Source: Burkholderiaceae bacterium (lineage in GTDB: Bacteria; Pseudomonadota; Gammaproteobacteria; Burkholderiales; Burkholderiaceae_A). From it: 64,000 bases of DNA. The stretch is taken from NCBI GenBank assembly GCA_018882785.1, contig VERI01000001.1:62001-126000 (forward strand), given 5' to 3'. A program made the translations under genes and the position numbers. The notes below the pieces were generated by a model that worked only from the letters and a program-made list of their open reading frames with translations, had not been told where the DNA came from and did no database searches. This document shows, piece after piece, positions 37,852-48,862 of the stretch; the first letter of the stretch is position 1, and each line of letters opens with the position of its first letter.

Positions 37852-37880
37852 AGCCCCGCCACGGTGCGGGGCTTTTTATT
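37852..37880 (+). terminator. Intrinsic terminator between rpmA and obgE
   Basis: Stem AGCCCCGC (37852-37859) / GCGGGGCT (37866-37873) and a T-rich tail (TTTTATTTT). The obgE ATG is only 10 nt after the tail, so obgE expression must depend on read-through or a very short transcript. Confidence 0.8.
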
Positions 37881-37884
37881 TTGA

Positions 37885-40118
<2,234 letters not shown>

Positions 40119-40141
<23 letters not shown>

Positions 40142-40655
40142 TCTGCTCCACAAGGCCTGGCCGCCGACCAAGCTCTTCACGCGAAAAGATGAGTTCCGAT
40201 AATTCGGAGAGCGCGGACTTATAGACATCGCGTTTAAATTCGATGACTGAGTCAAGAGGAATCCAGTAGTCATGCCAGCGCCAGGCATCAAACTCTGGCT
40301 TCTCAATGCTATTTTTCAGGCTGACATCGGAATCGTTACCGAGCATTTTCAGCAGGAACCAGATCTGTTTCTGGCCACGATAGTGGCCACGCCACTCCCG
40401 TCGAACCCACCGCTCGGGCACATCGTAGTGCAGCCAGTTGCGCGTGCGTCCGATGATCTCGACATGATGCGGTTTTAATCCGGTCTCTTCTTCAAGCTCG
40501 CGGTACATCGCCTGTTCCGGCTGCTCGCCCGATTTAATTCCACCCTGGGGAAATTGCCAGGCATGTTCGCGCACCCGCTTACCCCAGAAGACCTGGCGCT
40601 GGTGATTGACCAGGATGATGCCGACATTTGGGCGGTATCCGTATTCGTCAAGCAT
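40119..40655 (-). CDS. rppH: RNA pyrophosphohydrolase
   Basis: Nudix enzyme that removes pyrophosphate from mRNA 5' ends to trigger decay. [39 protein letters not shown], and the Nudix box [20 protein letters not shown] match RppH closely. ATG 40655 gives 178 aa; a longer in-frame ATG at 40685 adds ten residues not seen in the family. Divergent from proS with -10 elements overlapping around 40711-40718. Confidence 0.95.
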
Positions 40656-40710
40656 GGTGTTCTTGGGCGGTGGCGTGGAGGCCAAAACAATTGGTCATAG
40701 AATGGCAAAG

Positions 40711-40718
40711 ATTATAAA
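40711..40718. promoter_or_regulatory. Overlapping divergent -10 elements for rppH and proS
   Basis: The sequence ATTATAAA reads TATAAT on the minus strand (40716-40711), about 55 nt before the rppH ATG, and TATAAA on the plus strand (40713-40718), 9 nt before the proS ATG with a weak TTGGTC 16 bp upstream. The two promoters would be mutually exclusive. AAGGG before proS could also be a Shine-Dalgarno, and TAGAAT at 40698 is an alternative -10. Confidence 0.45.
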
Positions 40719-40727
40719 AGGGCTGCC

Positions 40728-42467
40728 ATGCGAATTTCCCGTTTTCATTTCCAGACCTTGAAGGAAGATCCTTCAGATGCCGAGGTGGTCAGCCATCGGC
40801 TGATGCTGCGGGCCTCCATGATTCGCCGTCTTGGGGCTGGCATCTACAACTACATGCCCTTGGGGCTTCGGGTGATCCGCAAAGTGGAGCGCATCATTCG
40901 AGAGGAAATGGACCGTTCAGGGGCCATCGAGCTGCTGATGCCCTTGGTGCAGCCTGCAGAGCTCTGGATGGAGACTGGCCGTTGGGAAAAAATGGGGCCC
41001 GAGTTACTGCGCGTGAAAGACCGGCACGGCCGTGATTTTGCGATTCAGCCGACCTCGGAAGAGGTCATTACCGATATCGCCCGGCAGGAGCTGAAGAGCT
41101 GGCGGCAGTTGCCCAAGAATTTTTATCATATTCAGACCAAATTTCGTGACGAACGACGGCCACGGTTTGGTGTGATGCGGGGCCGGGAATTCACCATGAA
41201 GGATGCCTATTCCTTTGATCGGGATATGGCCGGCGCCGAAAAAAGCTATGACGCAATGTTTGACTGTTATTGCCGAATTTTTGATCGACTCGGCCTGCGT
41301 TATCGGGCGGTTGCTGCAGACACCGGAGCAATTGGGGGCTCCCGGTCCCACGAGTTTCAGGTGATCGCCGACACCGGCGAGGATGCGATTGTGTTCTGCC
41401 CCCAGTCGGATTTCGCCGCCAATATTGAACTGGCCGAGGCGGTCGCGCTGGTTCAGCAGCGCGCCTCGGCGACCGAAGCGATGGCGGTTGTACCAACGCC
41501 GGGCAAGTCCACCTGTGCTGATGTTGCCCGCCTGTTAGGACTGCCGATTGAGCGGACAGTGAAATCGATCGTGCTGGCCACCGAGACCCGTGGACCCAAA
41601 GGAGAGGTCAAGGAACTCCGGATCTGGCTTTTACTGTTGCGCGGTGATCATGACCTCAACGAGGTCAAGGCGGGCAAGCTGGAGGGTCTGGGCGAGGGTT
41701 TTCGATTCGCGACCGTGGAGGAAATTGAGGCCCACTTTGGCTGCAGGCCGGGCTATCTCGGCCCCATCAAGACTGCGAAACCGGTCACCGTGGTGGCCGA
41801 TCGAACCGTTGCAATGATGGCGGATTTCGTGTGTGGTGCGAACCAGTGGGACCACCATATTCGTGGCGTGAACTGGGGCAGGGATCTTCCCGAGCCCGAT
41901 CGGGTAGCCGACATTCGTAATGTCGTGGAGGGGGATCCCTCGCCAGACGGCAAGGGCGTCTTGGCCATTCAACGTGGTATTGAGGTCGGCCATGTGTTTT
42001 ATCTCGGCACCAAATACTCCGAGGCGATGAAGGCCACCTATCTGGATGAGAGTGGCAAGCCGGCCTTGATGGTGATGGGCTGCTATGGCATCGGCGTGAC
42101 GCGTATCGTCGGCGCGGCGATCGAGCAGGGTCATGATGACAAGGGCATCATCTGGCCGGCCGCCATTGCTCCCTTCGAGGTTGTGGTCTGCCCCGTGGGC
42201 GCAGCGAAATCTGAGGCGGTGCGCAACGAGGCCGAGGCCATCTATCAGGAGCTGCTTGCTGCGGGAATCGACGTCGCGATTGATGACCGCGACGAGCGGC
42301 CCGGTGCGATGTTTGCCGACTGGGAGCTAATTGGTGTGCCGGTTCGCGTGACTGTCGGTGAGCGGTCGTTAAAGGAGGGGAAGCTCGAGCTCTTGAAGCG
42401 TACAGAAATGGCGGCATCGACGTGTGCGCGCAAGGATATGCTTGACGCTGTTCGAGCATTGTTGTGA
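40728..42467 (+). CDS. proS: Prolyl-tRNA synthetase (bacterial type)
   Basis: Class II synthetase charging tRNA-Pro, whose gene is also in this window. 579 aa: motif 1 region ([23 protein letters not shown]), motif 2 ([25 protein letters not shown]), the INS editing domain (about 225-405) that clears Ala-tRNA-Pro, motif 3 region ([16 protein letters not shown]) and a C-terminal anticodon-binding domain ([13 protein letters not shown]...). Complete. Confidence 0.97.
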   Translation: MRISRFHFQTLKEDPSDAEVVSHRLMLRASMIRRLGAGIYNYMPLGLRVIRKVERIIREEMDRSGAIELLMPLVQPAELWMETGRWEKMGPELLRVKDRHGRDFAIQPTSEEVITDIARQELKSWRQLPKNFYHIQTKFRDERRPRFGVMRGREFTMKDAYSFDRDMAGAEKSYDAMFDCYCRIFDRLGLRYRAVAADTGAIGGSRSHEFQVIADTGEDAIVFCPQSDFAANIELAEAVALVQQRASATEAMAVVPTPGKSTCADVARLLGLPIERTVKSIVLATETRGPKGEVKELRIWLLLLRGDHDLNEVKAGKLEGLGEGFRFATVEEIEAHFGCRPGYLGPIKTAKPVTVVADRTVAMMADFVCGANQWDHHIRGVNWGRDLPEPDRVADIRNVVEGDPSPDGKGVLAIQRGIEVGHVFYLGTKYSEAMKATYLDESGKPALMVMGCYGIGVTRIVGAAIEQGHDDKGIIWPAAIAPFEVVVCPVGAAKSEAVRNEAEAIYQELLAAGIDVAIDDRDERPGAMFADWELIGVPVRVTVGERSLKEGKLELLKRTEMAASTCARKDMLDAVRALL

Positions 42468-42539
42468 GAAAAATACTCGAGAGGAAGCACTAGCGCTAGG
42501 CCCCGAGCTTGCCGAGTTTAAAACGAAGGAGACAACATC

Positions 42540-43331
42540 ATGAACGCACCTGATCAGCCTTATGTCTTGCGTGAAGAACGTGATGGCGTCGTGTCGCTGA
42601 CGCTGAATCGCGGCGAGCGATTTAATCCCCTGTCCACGGGAATGATTCTGGCGTTGCTTGAGGCGTTTCGGTCCATTGCCGATCATGCGTCGATTCGGGT
42701 CGTGGTGCTGGCCGGTATGGGCCGCGGCTTCTGCGCGGGCCATGATCTCAAAGAGATGCAGGCCCACGCCAAGGATTCCGCCTGGCTCACCACGTTATTT
42801 GATTCCTGCAGTGATCTCATGATGGCCATCACCCGGCTGCCACAGCCGGTCATTGCAAAGGTGCATGGCATTGCGACTGCTGCCGGCTGTCAGCTGACAT
42901 CGATGTGTGACCTGGCGGTGGCCAGTGATGACACCCGGTTCGCACTACCAGGCGTTAATATCGGCCTGTTCTGCTCAACGCCTGCAGTTGGCGTAGCGCG
43001 GAATATTGGGCGTAAACGTGCAATGGAAATGCTACTCACCGGTGAAACCATAGATGCCCGCACTGCCTTGGCGTGGGGCCTCGTCAACCGGGTGGTGCCG
43101 GGCGATCAGCTGGATGCCGAGGTCGCACGGCTTACCGACCTGATTAAATCCAAAAGCACTGCAGTGGTGGCGATGGGTAAAAAAACTTTTTACCAGCAGA
43201 TTGAAATGGGACTTGCCGGTGCCTATTCGGTAACAGGCGAGGCCATGACCTGCAATATGGGATTGCCGGATGCCGATGAGGGCATTGATGCGTTTCTCGC
43301 AAAACGCCCACCGCGCTGGAAGAATATCTAG
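42540..43331 (+). CDS. Crotonase-fold protein, ECHDC3-like (annotated enoyl-CoA hydratase)
   Basis: 263 aa with the enoyl-CoA hydratase/isomerase fold: oxyanion-hole blocks GRGFCAGHDLKEM and HGIATAAGCQLTSMCDLAVAS. The segment LPGVNIGLFCSTPAVGVAR replaces the usual PE-containing catalytic stretch, so the glutamates that hydrate enoyl-CoA seem absent; this matches the ECHDC3-like subgroup, whose reaction is unclear. A GAAGGAGACA Shine-Dalgarno precedes ATG 42540. It stands alone, 72 nt after proS, with a hairpin downstream. A hydratase function should not be assumed. Confidence 0.85.
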   Translation: MNAPDQPYVLREERDGVVSLTLNRGERFNPLSTGMILALLEAFRSIADHASIRVVVLAGMGRGFCAGHDLKEMQAHAKDSAWLTTLFDSCSDLMMAITRLPQPVIAKVHGIATAAGCQLTSMCDLAVASDDTRFALPGVNIGLFCSTPAVGVARNIGRKRAMEMLLTGETIDARTALAWGLVNRVVPGDQLDAEVARLTDLIKSKSTAVVAMGKKTFYQQIEMGLAGAYSVTGEAMTCNMGLPDADEGIDAFLAKRPPRWKNI

Positions 43332-43353
43332 AAAATCGTTGTCCAAGAAACAC

Positions 43354-43378
43354 ACAAGCCCGGATTCTCCGGGCTTGT
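43354..43378. terminator. Hairpin between convergent crotonase gene and dctP
   Basis: Perfect 11-bp stem ACAAGCCCGGA/TCCGGGCTTGT with a 3-nt loop. No T-run follows on the plus strand and only a short T-rich stretch on the minus strand, so it is probably a bidirectional or Rho-assisted end. Confidence 0.55.
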
Positions 43379-43426
43379 CATGGGCGAAAATGGGGCGGGC
43401 CAGGCCCCGGAATGCTGACGACTGCT

Positions 43427-44482
43427 TTATTTCACCGCAGCCAGGGTTTTTTCCGCCTTATCTACCAACGGCGCACCGATCTGGGCTTTCCATTTGTTGT
43501 AGACCGCACGGGTTGCTTTAACAAATTCCTCTCGATCGGCCGCACTGGGAGTAGATACGGTTACGCCAAGGCCCTCGATGGTTTTTAATAGCGGCTTGCC
43601 GGGCTCCACGAGCCCGGTTCTCGCGATTGCAATCTCTTGTTTGCCTGCATCGACTGCAGCCTTACGCACGATTTCCCGATCTTCAGCGGTCCAGCTATTC
43701 CAGACCTCTTTGTTCACAACGAAGATCAGCGGATCCACCATGTAGCCCCACATGGTCAAGTGCTTCTGGGCTACGGTATGAAGCTTTGCGGCGGTGAAAA
43801 TCGTCAGCGGATTTTCCTGGCCGTCGACGGCACCCGAGGACAGTGCAGGCTGGGTATCGGCCCAGCTCATCTGAACGGGATTGGCACCCAGCGCTGTGAA
43901 CATGTCGATAAAGAGCGGCGACCCGACCACCCGGATTTTCATACCCTTTAGGTCAGCAGGTGTCTTGATCTCACGCTTGGAGTTTGAAAGCTCCCGAAAA
44001 CCATTCTCGCCCCAGGCCAGTGGCACGACACCCGCCTTATCGAGAATAGCGAAAATATCTCTGCCGACATCACCGCCGGTGATCGCATCAATCGATCTGA
44101 AATCCTTAATCAGAAATGGCAGCGAGAACAGATTAAGTTCTTTCACCTGGGGCGACCAGTTGATAGAGGATCCGATGGCCATATCGATCACCCCCTGGCG
44201 AATTGCGGTGAACTCGCGGGTCTGATCGCCGCCCACCAGCGAGGTGCCGGGATACATCTTGATGTTGATGCGGCCCTTGGTGCGCTCGCGCACGAGGTCG
44301 GCCCAGATATCCCCGCCCTTGCCCCAGGGAAAGGCGCTCCCCAGCACAGTGGACAGCTTGTACTCGGCCTTATAGCCGGGTGGCAGGGCCTGTTGTTGGG
44401 CCTGGACCGCCCCCGAACCGAGGGCTATGCCGAGTCCGCAGAGGGTCAGGGCGAAGGCCCGTAGTTGTGTAATGAGTGTCAT
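43427..44482 (-). CDS. dctP: TRAP transporter substrate-binding protein DctP
   Basis: Periplasmic receptor of a TRAP transporter that uses a sodium gradient to import carboxylates. ATG 44482 with AAGGAG gives 351 aa; the signal peptide (FALTLCGLGIALGSGAVQAQ) cleaves after VQA. DctP family blocks: WADLVRERTKGRINIKMYPG, LPFLIKDFRSIDAI, and LKGMKIRVVGSPLFIDMFTALGA with the conserved carboxylate-binding Arg. Ligand unknown. Third gene in the order dctQ-dctM-dctP, 35 nt after dctM. Confidence 0.94.
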   Translation of the reverse strand: MTLITQLRAFALTLCGLGIALGSGAVQAQQQALPPGYKAEYKLSTVLGSAFPWGKGGDIWADLVRERTKGRINIKMYPGTSLVGGDQTREFTAIRQGVIDMAIGSSINWSPQVKELNLFSLPFLIKDFRSIDAITGGDVGRDIFAILDKAGVVPLAWGENGFRELSNSKREIKTPADLKGMKIRVVGSPLFIDMFTALGANPVQMSWADTQPALSSGAVDGQENPLTIFTAAKLHTVAQKHLTMWGYMVDPLIFVVNKEVWNSWTAEDREIVRKAAVDAGKQEIAIARTGLVEPGKPLLKTIEGLGVTVSTPSAADREEFVKATRAVYNKWKAQIGAPLVDKAEKTLAAVK

Positions 44483-44517
44483 GCGAGCAGCTCCTTGTTG
44501 AGATGATGAAGATGGTC

Positions 44518-45816
44518 TTAGTAGCCCAGGGCCTTTGGCAGCCAGAGGGCAAGCCCCGGAAAGATGACAACGGCAGTCACCGCGATCAGCACCGCAAGTA
44601 CAAACCACCAGACCCATTTGAATGTCTGGTCTATCGGAACCTTTGCCATCTTGCACGACACCATCAGGTTGACGGCCATTGGCGGTGTGAACTGTCCGAC
44701 TGCCACCATCATGGTCATAAGAATACCAAACCATACCGGGTCCCATTGAAAGGCACGCATGAACGGCGTCAGCAGTGGCACGAAGATCAGAAAGATGGAA
44801 ATTCCATCGAGAAACATTCCGACAATCAGCAGCAAGATGACGATGCATGCGAGCGCTGCGCCGCTGCTGATGCCGCTGCTCAGAATTGCCTTGGCGATGG
44901 GATCAATGATCGAGAGTGTCGACAATGCATAGGCGAAGATCGATGCGAGTCCGATAACCATCAGGATGACTGCAGACAGTTCTGCGGCCTCACGAAAAAT
45001 CGGCAGTAGATCTCGTACGCCGATGGTTTTGTGAATGGCCATTCCGATGAGCAGTCCATAGCCCACCGCGACTGCTGCGGCCTCGGTGGGGGTAAACCAG
45101 CCCAGCCGCATGCCGCCGAGAATCAAAATGGGCGCAGTCAGACCCCAGAAGGCCTCGCGTAGACTGATGAGCAGGGCAGGTCTAGCCTGCTCCGCCTCGT
45201 GGGCGCCGAGTCCATGACGTCGCGATAGCCAGACAGCCGGGATCATCAGTGCAAGTCCAATGAGCACGCCCGGCAGCATGCCTGCCGCGAACAGGGCGGG
45301 CACCGAAGCCCCGGGCGTCAGCACGCTGTAGATGATGAGGGCAATGGATGGTGGGATCAGAATGTCGGTAGAGGCTGCCGCGCCAATGACAGATGCAGAA
45401 AACGAGGCAGGGTATCCCGCGCGGGCCATTGCCGCGATCATGACACCGCCAACGGCCGCCGCGTTCGCAGGACCTGATCCGGAGATGCCGCCAAGAAACA
45501 TCGCCACGGCGATGGCCACTACGGGCAGCATTCCGGGGCCGCGTCCAACCAATGCAATGGCGAGATTGATCAGGCGCTGGGCGACGCCCGAACGGTCGAA
45601 GATCGATCCCACCAGGACAAACATAGGCAGGGCCAGCAATGGGTATTTTGTTAGCGTGGCGTAGAAATTTTGGGGTACTGCCAGGAGCCCAAAATTTGCG
45701 GTATCAAGATTTGCCATGGCGATCGCTGCGGTTGCGCCGAGCCCCAGTGCGATCCCGATGGGCACCCCTGCCAGCATCAGCGCGATAAACAGGATAAAAA
45801 GTACGGCCGCAATCAT
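44518..45816 (-). CDS. dctM: TRAP transporter large permease DctM
   Basis: 12-TM-type ion-coupled permease, 432 aa. Blocks LLALPMFVLVGSIFDRSGVA, MFLGGISGSGPANAAAVG, DILIPPSIALIIYS, FLDGISIFLIFVPLLTP and MVAVGQFTPPMAVNLMV are characteristic. The ATG overlaps the dctQ stop (ATGA). Confidence 0.96.
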   Translation of the reverse strand: MIAAVLFILFIALMLAGVPIGIALGLGATAAIAMANLDTANFGLLAVPQNFYATLTKYPLLALPMFVLVGSIFDRSGVAQRLINLAIALVGRGPGMLPVVAIAVAMFLGGISGSGPANAAAVGGVMIAAMARAGYPASFSASVIGAAASTDILIPPSIALIIYSVLTPGASVPALFAAGMLPGVLIGLALMIPAVWLSRRHGLGAHEAEQARPALLISLREAFWGLTAPILILGGMRLGWFTPTEAAAVAVGYGLLIGMAIHKTIGVRDLLPIFREAAELSAVILMVIGLASIFAYALSTLSIIDPIAKAILSSGISSGAALACIVILLLIVGMFLDGISIFLIFVPLLTPFMRAFQWDPVWFGILMTMMVAVGQFTPPMAVNLMVSCKMAKVPIDQTFKWVWWFVLAVLIAVTAVVIFPGLALWLPKALGY

Positions 45817-46316
45817 GCGGCATCCTTTTCAGTGGTCTGGCCATTTGGGCGTCGGACCTGCTGAAAGCGTTGCAGCGCTCGTGTGCAGAGAATTGCGCAG
45901 AAAATCGGCAGCCAGATCGAGTACCACCATTTGGGCAGGCCGATTGCAGGCGATGTGTCTCCGAACCTGAACTCGTCCCAGGCCATCATTGCAGACAACA
46001 GGCCGAGGCCAAAGAAAAATAGCGCATTGGCAAGGGCCGAGAATTTTTCAAAACCCGCCCGTCGGCCCGGGCCCGCAGCCTCGAAGAAAAATTCAATTCG
46101 GATATGACTGTCTCGCGTGATCGCAGATGCGCTGCCCGCTAGGCACATCACGAGCATCAGGAAGCTGGAGAGTTCCTCTGTCCATGCGAATGACTGGTCG
46201 GTGAAGTAGCGTACAAATACATTGACCAGCGTGATGACGAGCAGCGCCGCAAGCAGCCAGGCGCCAATGGCATCGTCTGCGCGGCGGTACCAGGCCACCG
46301 GTTTATCGTTTTCCAA
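45813..46316 (-). CDS. dctQ: TRAP transporter small permease DctQ
   Basis: Four-TM subunit partnering DctM, 167 aa. LLAALLVITLVNVFVRYF, FAWTEELSSFLMLVMCLAG, HIRIEFFFEA and the KWWYSIWLPIFCAI helix fit the family. The likely start is TTG 46316, inside the ffh 3' end (14-nt overlap) and preceded by a GGGGGGA run; GTG 46298 is an alternative. The overlap implies co-transcription with ffh. Confidence 0.9.
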   Translation of the reverse strand: MENDKPVAWYRRADDAIGAWLLAALLVITLVNVFVRYFTDQSFAWTEELSSFLMLVMCLAGSASAITRDSHIRIEFFFEAAGPGRRAGFEKFSALANALFFFGLGLLSAMMAWDEFRFGDTSPAIGLPKWWYSIWLPIFCAILCTRALQRFQQVRRPNGQTTEKDAA

Positions 46317-47706
46317 ATCCCCCCATTCCCGGCAGACCGCCCAACCCTTTCATCCCGCCGACCGCCCGCATCATTTTGGCAAGACCGCCTTTTTGCATTT
46401 TTTTCATCATCTCCTGCATCTGCTCAAACTGATTGAGCATTCGATTGACCTCTTGCACGGAAACGCCTGCACCTGCGGCGATACGACGTTTACGGCTGGC
46501 CTTGAGAAGCTCTGGGTGCCGTCGCTCTTTTGGTGTCATGGCGTTGATGATGCCTTCCATCCTGGGGATGGATTTCTCGGCGGCGGAGAGGTCTGCGCCC
46601 TTGGCCGCCTGCTGCATCTGGGCGGGCAGTTTGTCCACCAGGGAAGACAGTCCCCCCATATTGCGCATCTGACCAATCTGCATCTTGAAGTCATTCAGAT
46701 CGAAGCGGCCGCCCGACTTAAACTTTTCGGCCATCTTTTCGGCGGTCTTGAGATCGACGGTCTTCTGCGCCTGTTCAACGATGGCCAGGATATCGCCCAT
46801 GCCAAGAATACGGTTGGCCATCCGTTCCGCATCAAAGGCTTCCAGTCCATCGATTTTTTCCGATGTGCCGACAAATTTAATGGGACATCCAGTGACTGCA
46901 CGCACGGATAACACTGCGCCGCCACGTGAATCACCGTCAATTTTGGTGAGCATGACCCCGGTTAATGGGATCGTTTCCTTAAATGCGGACGCCGTTCTGA
47001 CTGCGTCCTGGCCCTGCATGGCATCGACCGTAAACAGCGTCTCAATTGGCCTGACTGCCGCATGCAGCTGCGCGATCTCGCGCATCATCTCTTCGTCAAT
47101 CGCGAGCCGGCCAGCGGTGTCGACCAGCACCACATCATGCAGATGGCGACGCGCATGGTCGAGGGCCTGCTGGGCGATATCGACGGGGTTGGCACGTTCA
47201 GGGGTCGGAAAGACATCGACACCGGCCTGCTCGCTGACCAGCCGAAGCTGCTCAATCGCCGCAGGGCGGTAGACGTCACATGAGACCGTGAGCACCCGTT
47301 TTTTCTGAGTCTCGCGCAGCCACTTGGCCAGTTTGCCGACGGTGGTGGTCTTGCCCGCGCCCTGAAGGCCGGCCATCAGCACGACTGCGGGTGGGGCGAC
47401 GGCGAGGTTGAGTTGCATGCGGGCCTGTGCGGGATCCTCGGATCCGGACATCAGGCTGACCAATTCCTTGTGCACGATGCCGACCATGGCCTGGCCGGGG
47501 GTCAGGCTGCTCTGAACCTCCTGGCCCATTGCCTTTTGTTTGACCTTGGCAATGAAGTCTTTGACCACATGCAGGGCAACGTCGGCATCCAGCAGGGCGA
47601 GCCGCACCTCACGCAGCATTTCCTGCGTATTGGATTCCGTCAGTCGCGCCTCACCCTTGATGTTTTTAACAACGCGGGCCAGACGTTCAGTAAGGTTTTC
47701 GAGCAT
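46303..47706 (-). CDS. ffh: Signal recognition particle protein Ffh (SRP54)
   Basis: SRP GTPase that binds signal sequences and 4.5S RNA. N domain, G domain with LMAGLQGAGKTTTVGKLAKWL, VDTAGRL, TKIDGDSRGGAVLSV and GVGEK-like FVGTSEKIDGLEAF, then a methionine-rich M domain (FKMQIGQMRNMGG, FEQMQEMMKKMQKGG). 467 aa. The ATG lies in CATG (47704-47707), 22 bp from the divergent cytochrome assembly gene. Confidence 0.97.
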   Translation of the reverse strand: MLENLTERLARVVKNIKGEARLTESNTQEMLREVRLALLDADVALHVVKDFIAKVKQKAMGQEVQSSLTPGQAMVGIVHKELVSLMSGSEDPAQARMQLNLAVAPPAVVLMAGLQGAGKTTTVGKLAKWLRETQKKRVLTVSCDVYRPAAIEQLRLVSEQAGVDVFPTPERANPVDIAQQALDHARRHLHDVVLVDTAGRLAIDEEMMREIAQLHAAVRPIETLFTVDAMQGQDAVRTASAFKETIPLTGVMLTKIDGDSRGGAVLSVRAVTGCPIKFVGTSEKIDGLEAFDAERMANRILGMGDILAIVEQAQKTVDLKTAEKMAEKFKSGGRFDLNDFKMQIGQMRNMGGLSSLVDKLPAQMQQAAKGADLSAAEKSIPRMEGIINAMTPKERRHPELLKASRKRRIAAGAGVSVQEVNRMLNQFEQMQEMMKKMQKGGLAKMMRAVGGMKGLGGLPGMGGFGKR

Positions 47707-47713
47707 GCTGCGC

Positions 47714-47719
47714 TACACT
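47714..47719 (+). promoter_or_regulatory. Possible -10 element for the CcsA-like gene
   Basis: TACACT is 9 nt before ATG 47729, with no Shine-Dalgarno. It lies in the 22-bp gap to the divergent ffh start, so the -35 region would be inside the ffh coding sequence. Weak by itself; it is one of several similar sites in the window. Confidence 0.35.
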
Positions 47720-47728
47720 GATCTCGTT

Positions 47729-48565
47729 ATGGATGCTTCATTTTACGGCGCTGTCTCGTTGGCTGCTGCAGCCGGATATCTTGGTCTGGCCTGGGCGCAT
47801 CGCCGAGGATCCGCCGCCGCAGCCATGCCATTGACCAGCCGATTTGGGCAGGGGCTGCTGCTCGCGGTGATTGCTCTGCATGGATTTTCTTTACTGCCGA
47901 ACTGGTTCGCCCAGGAAGGGCTGCATTTCGGCTTTGCGACATCGATTTCCTGGACCCTGTGGCTCGCGGTGCTGTTGCTTTGGATTGAGTCCTGGTTTCA
48001 ACGGCTGCCGCCAATCACACAGGGAGTATTTATCGTGGCAGCGATCGCGGCTGCTCTGCCCATGATCTTTCCGGGCCGTCCGCTGGGCGCCACATTGGAT
48101 GTGACCTTCCGGCTGCATATGCTGCTGGCCATGCTTGCCTACAGCACCTTCACGCTTGCTGCAGCCAGCGCCTTGCTGATGCTGTCGATGGAAAAGGCAT
48201 TGCATCAGACGCGGCGCCTGAATATGGATGCAACAGGATGGTGGCAGGGGCTGCCGCCGCTGATCGGCCTGGACCAGATGCTGGTCCACATGGTGTTTGC
48301 AGGATTCACGCTCATTACGCTCACACTGATGTCCGGCATGGCGGTGGGGGTAGAGCTTGGCCGCGGACTGCTCAGGCTCGACCACAAGACGGTGTTTACG
48401 CTGGCCTCGTGGGCACTGTCATTGACGCTGTTACTGGGCCACAAGTGGTGGGGATGGCGTGGACGCGTTGCCGCGCGCTGGACGCTCGCCGGTTTCGTAA
48501 CGCTGCTCATGGCCTATGTAGGAACGCGCTTTGTGCTGGAAGTGGTACTGGATCGGGCGGCTTAA
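47729..48565 (+). CDS. CcsA-like cytochrome c assembly protein (YpjD/CorE type)
   Basis: Polytopic membrane protein, 278 aa, about eight helices, with the CcmC/CcsA-type segment TFRLHMLLAMLAYSTFTLAAAS, MLVHMVFAGFTLITLTLMSGM and HKTVFTLASWALSLTLLLG - HKWWGWRGR. Conserved histidines may contact haem. In Beta- and Gammaproteobacteria this gene is regularly divergent from ffh, as here. ATG 47729 is preferred over ATG 47705, which overlaps the ffh start. The role in cytochrome c maturation is inferred from family. Confidence 0.9.
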   Translation: MDASFYGAVSLAAAAGYLGLAWAHRRGSAAAAMPLTSRFGQGLLLAVIALHGFSLLPNWFAQEGLHFGFATSISWTLWLAVLLLWIESWFQRLPPITQGVFIVAAIAAALPMIFPGRPLGATLDVTFRLHMLLAMLAYSTFTLAAASALLMLSMEKALHQTRRLNMDATGWWQGLPPLIGLDQMLVHMVFAGFTLITLTLMSGMAVGVELGRGLLRLDHKTVFTLASWALSLTLLLGHKWWGWRGRVAARWTLAGFVTLLMAYVGTRFVLEVVLDRAA

Positions 48566-48622
48566 AGGCGGTCCGACACAAGGAAGCGTCTGCCGCGTGG
48601 CAGGCGAACAGAGAGGGGAAAC

Positions 48623-48862
48623 ATGCTTGGCCGAATTCTGATCATTGGACTGGTGGTGATTGTTGGGCTGTGGCTCATCAGAAAGGCCATCTCCAATCGA
48701 GGCCGTGAGGCAGAGCCCGGCAGCGACAGCCGCCGCGGACATCAGGCGAAACTAATCGCCTGCGCCCATTGTCACGCGCGACTGCCTGCCACTGACGCAG
48801 TCTGGAAGGATGGTCAGGCGTATTGCAGCATGACCCATCGGCATCTTGGTCCTAAGGGCTAA
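48623..48862 (+). CDS. PP0621 family small protein
   Basis: 79 aa. An N-terminal membrane helix (about 3-20) is followed by a basic linker and a zinc-ribbon-like segment ACAHCHARLPATDAVW...YCSMTHR with a CxxC and a later C..H pair. GAGAGGGGAAAC gives a good Shine-Dalgarno. The stop overlaps the ampD ATG (TAATG), a pairing common in Burkholderiales. Function unknown. Confidence 0.88.
   Translation: MLGRILIIGLVVIVGLWLIRKAISNRGREAEPGSDSRRGHQAKLIACAHCHARLPATDAVWKDGQAYCSMTHRHLGPKG

Noticed and set aside
40713..40728. proS as a further leaderless case
   Set aside because: AAGGG lies at a workable distance before the ATG and an alternative -10 (TAGAAT at 40698) exists, so the arrangement is ambiguous.
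42490..42499. Palindrome CTAGCGCTAG before the crotonase-fold gene
   Set aside because: Ten bases with no second copy or adjacent promoter; too short to claim an operator.
44476..45009. 177-residue plus-strand frame opposite dctM
   Set aside because: Antisense to a well-conserved TRAP permease; His/Asp/Gln-rich translation without homology that I recognise.
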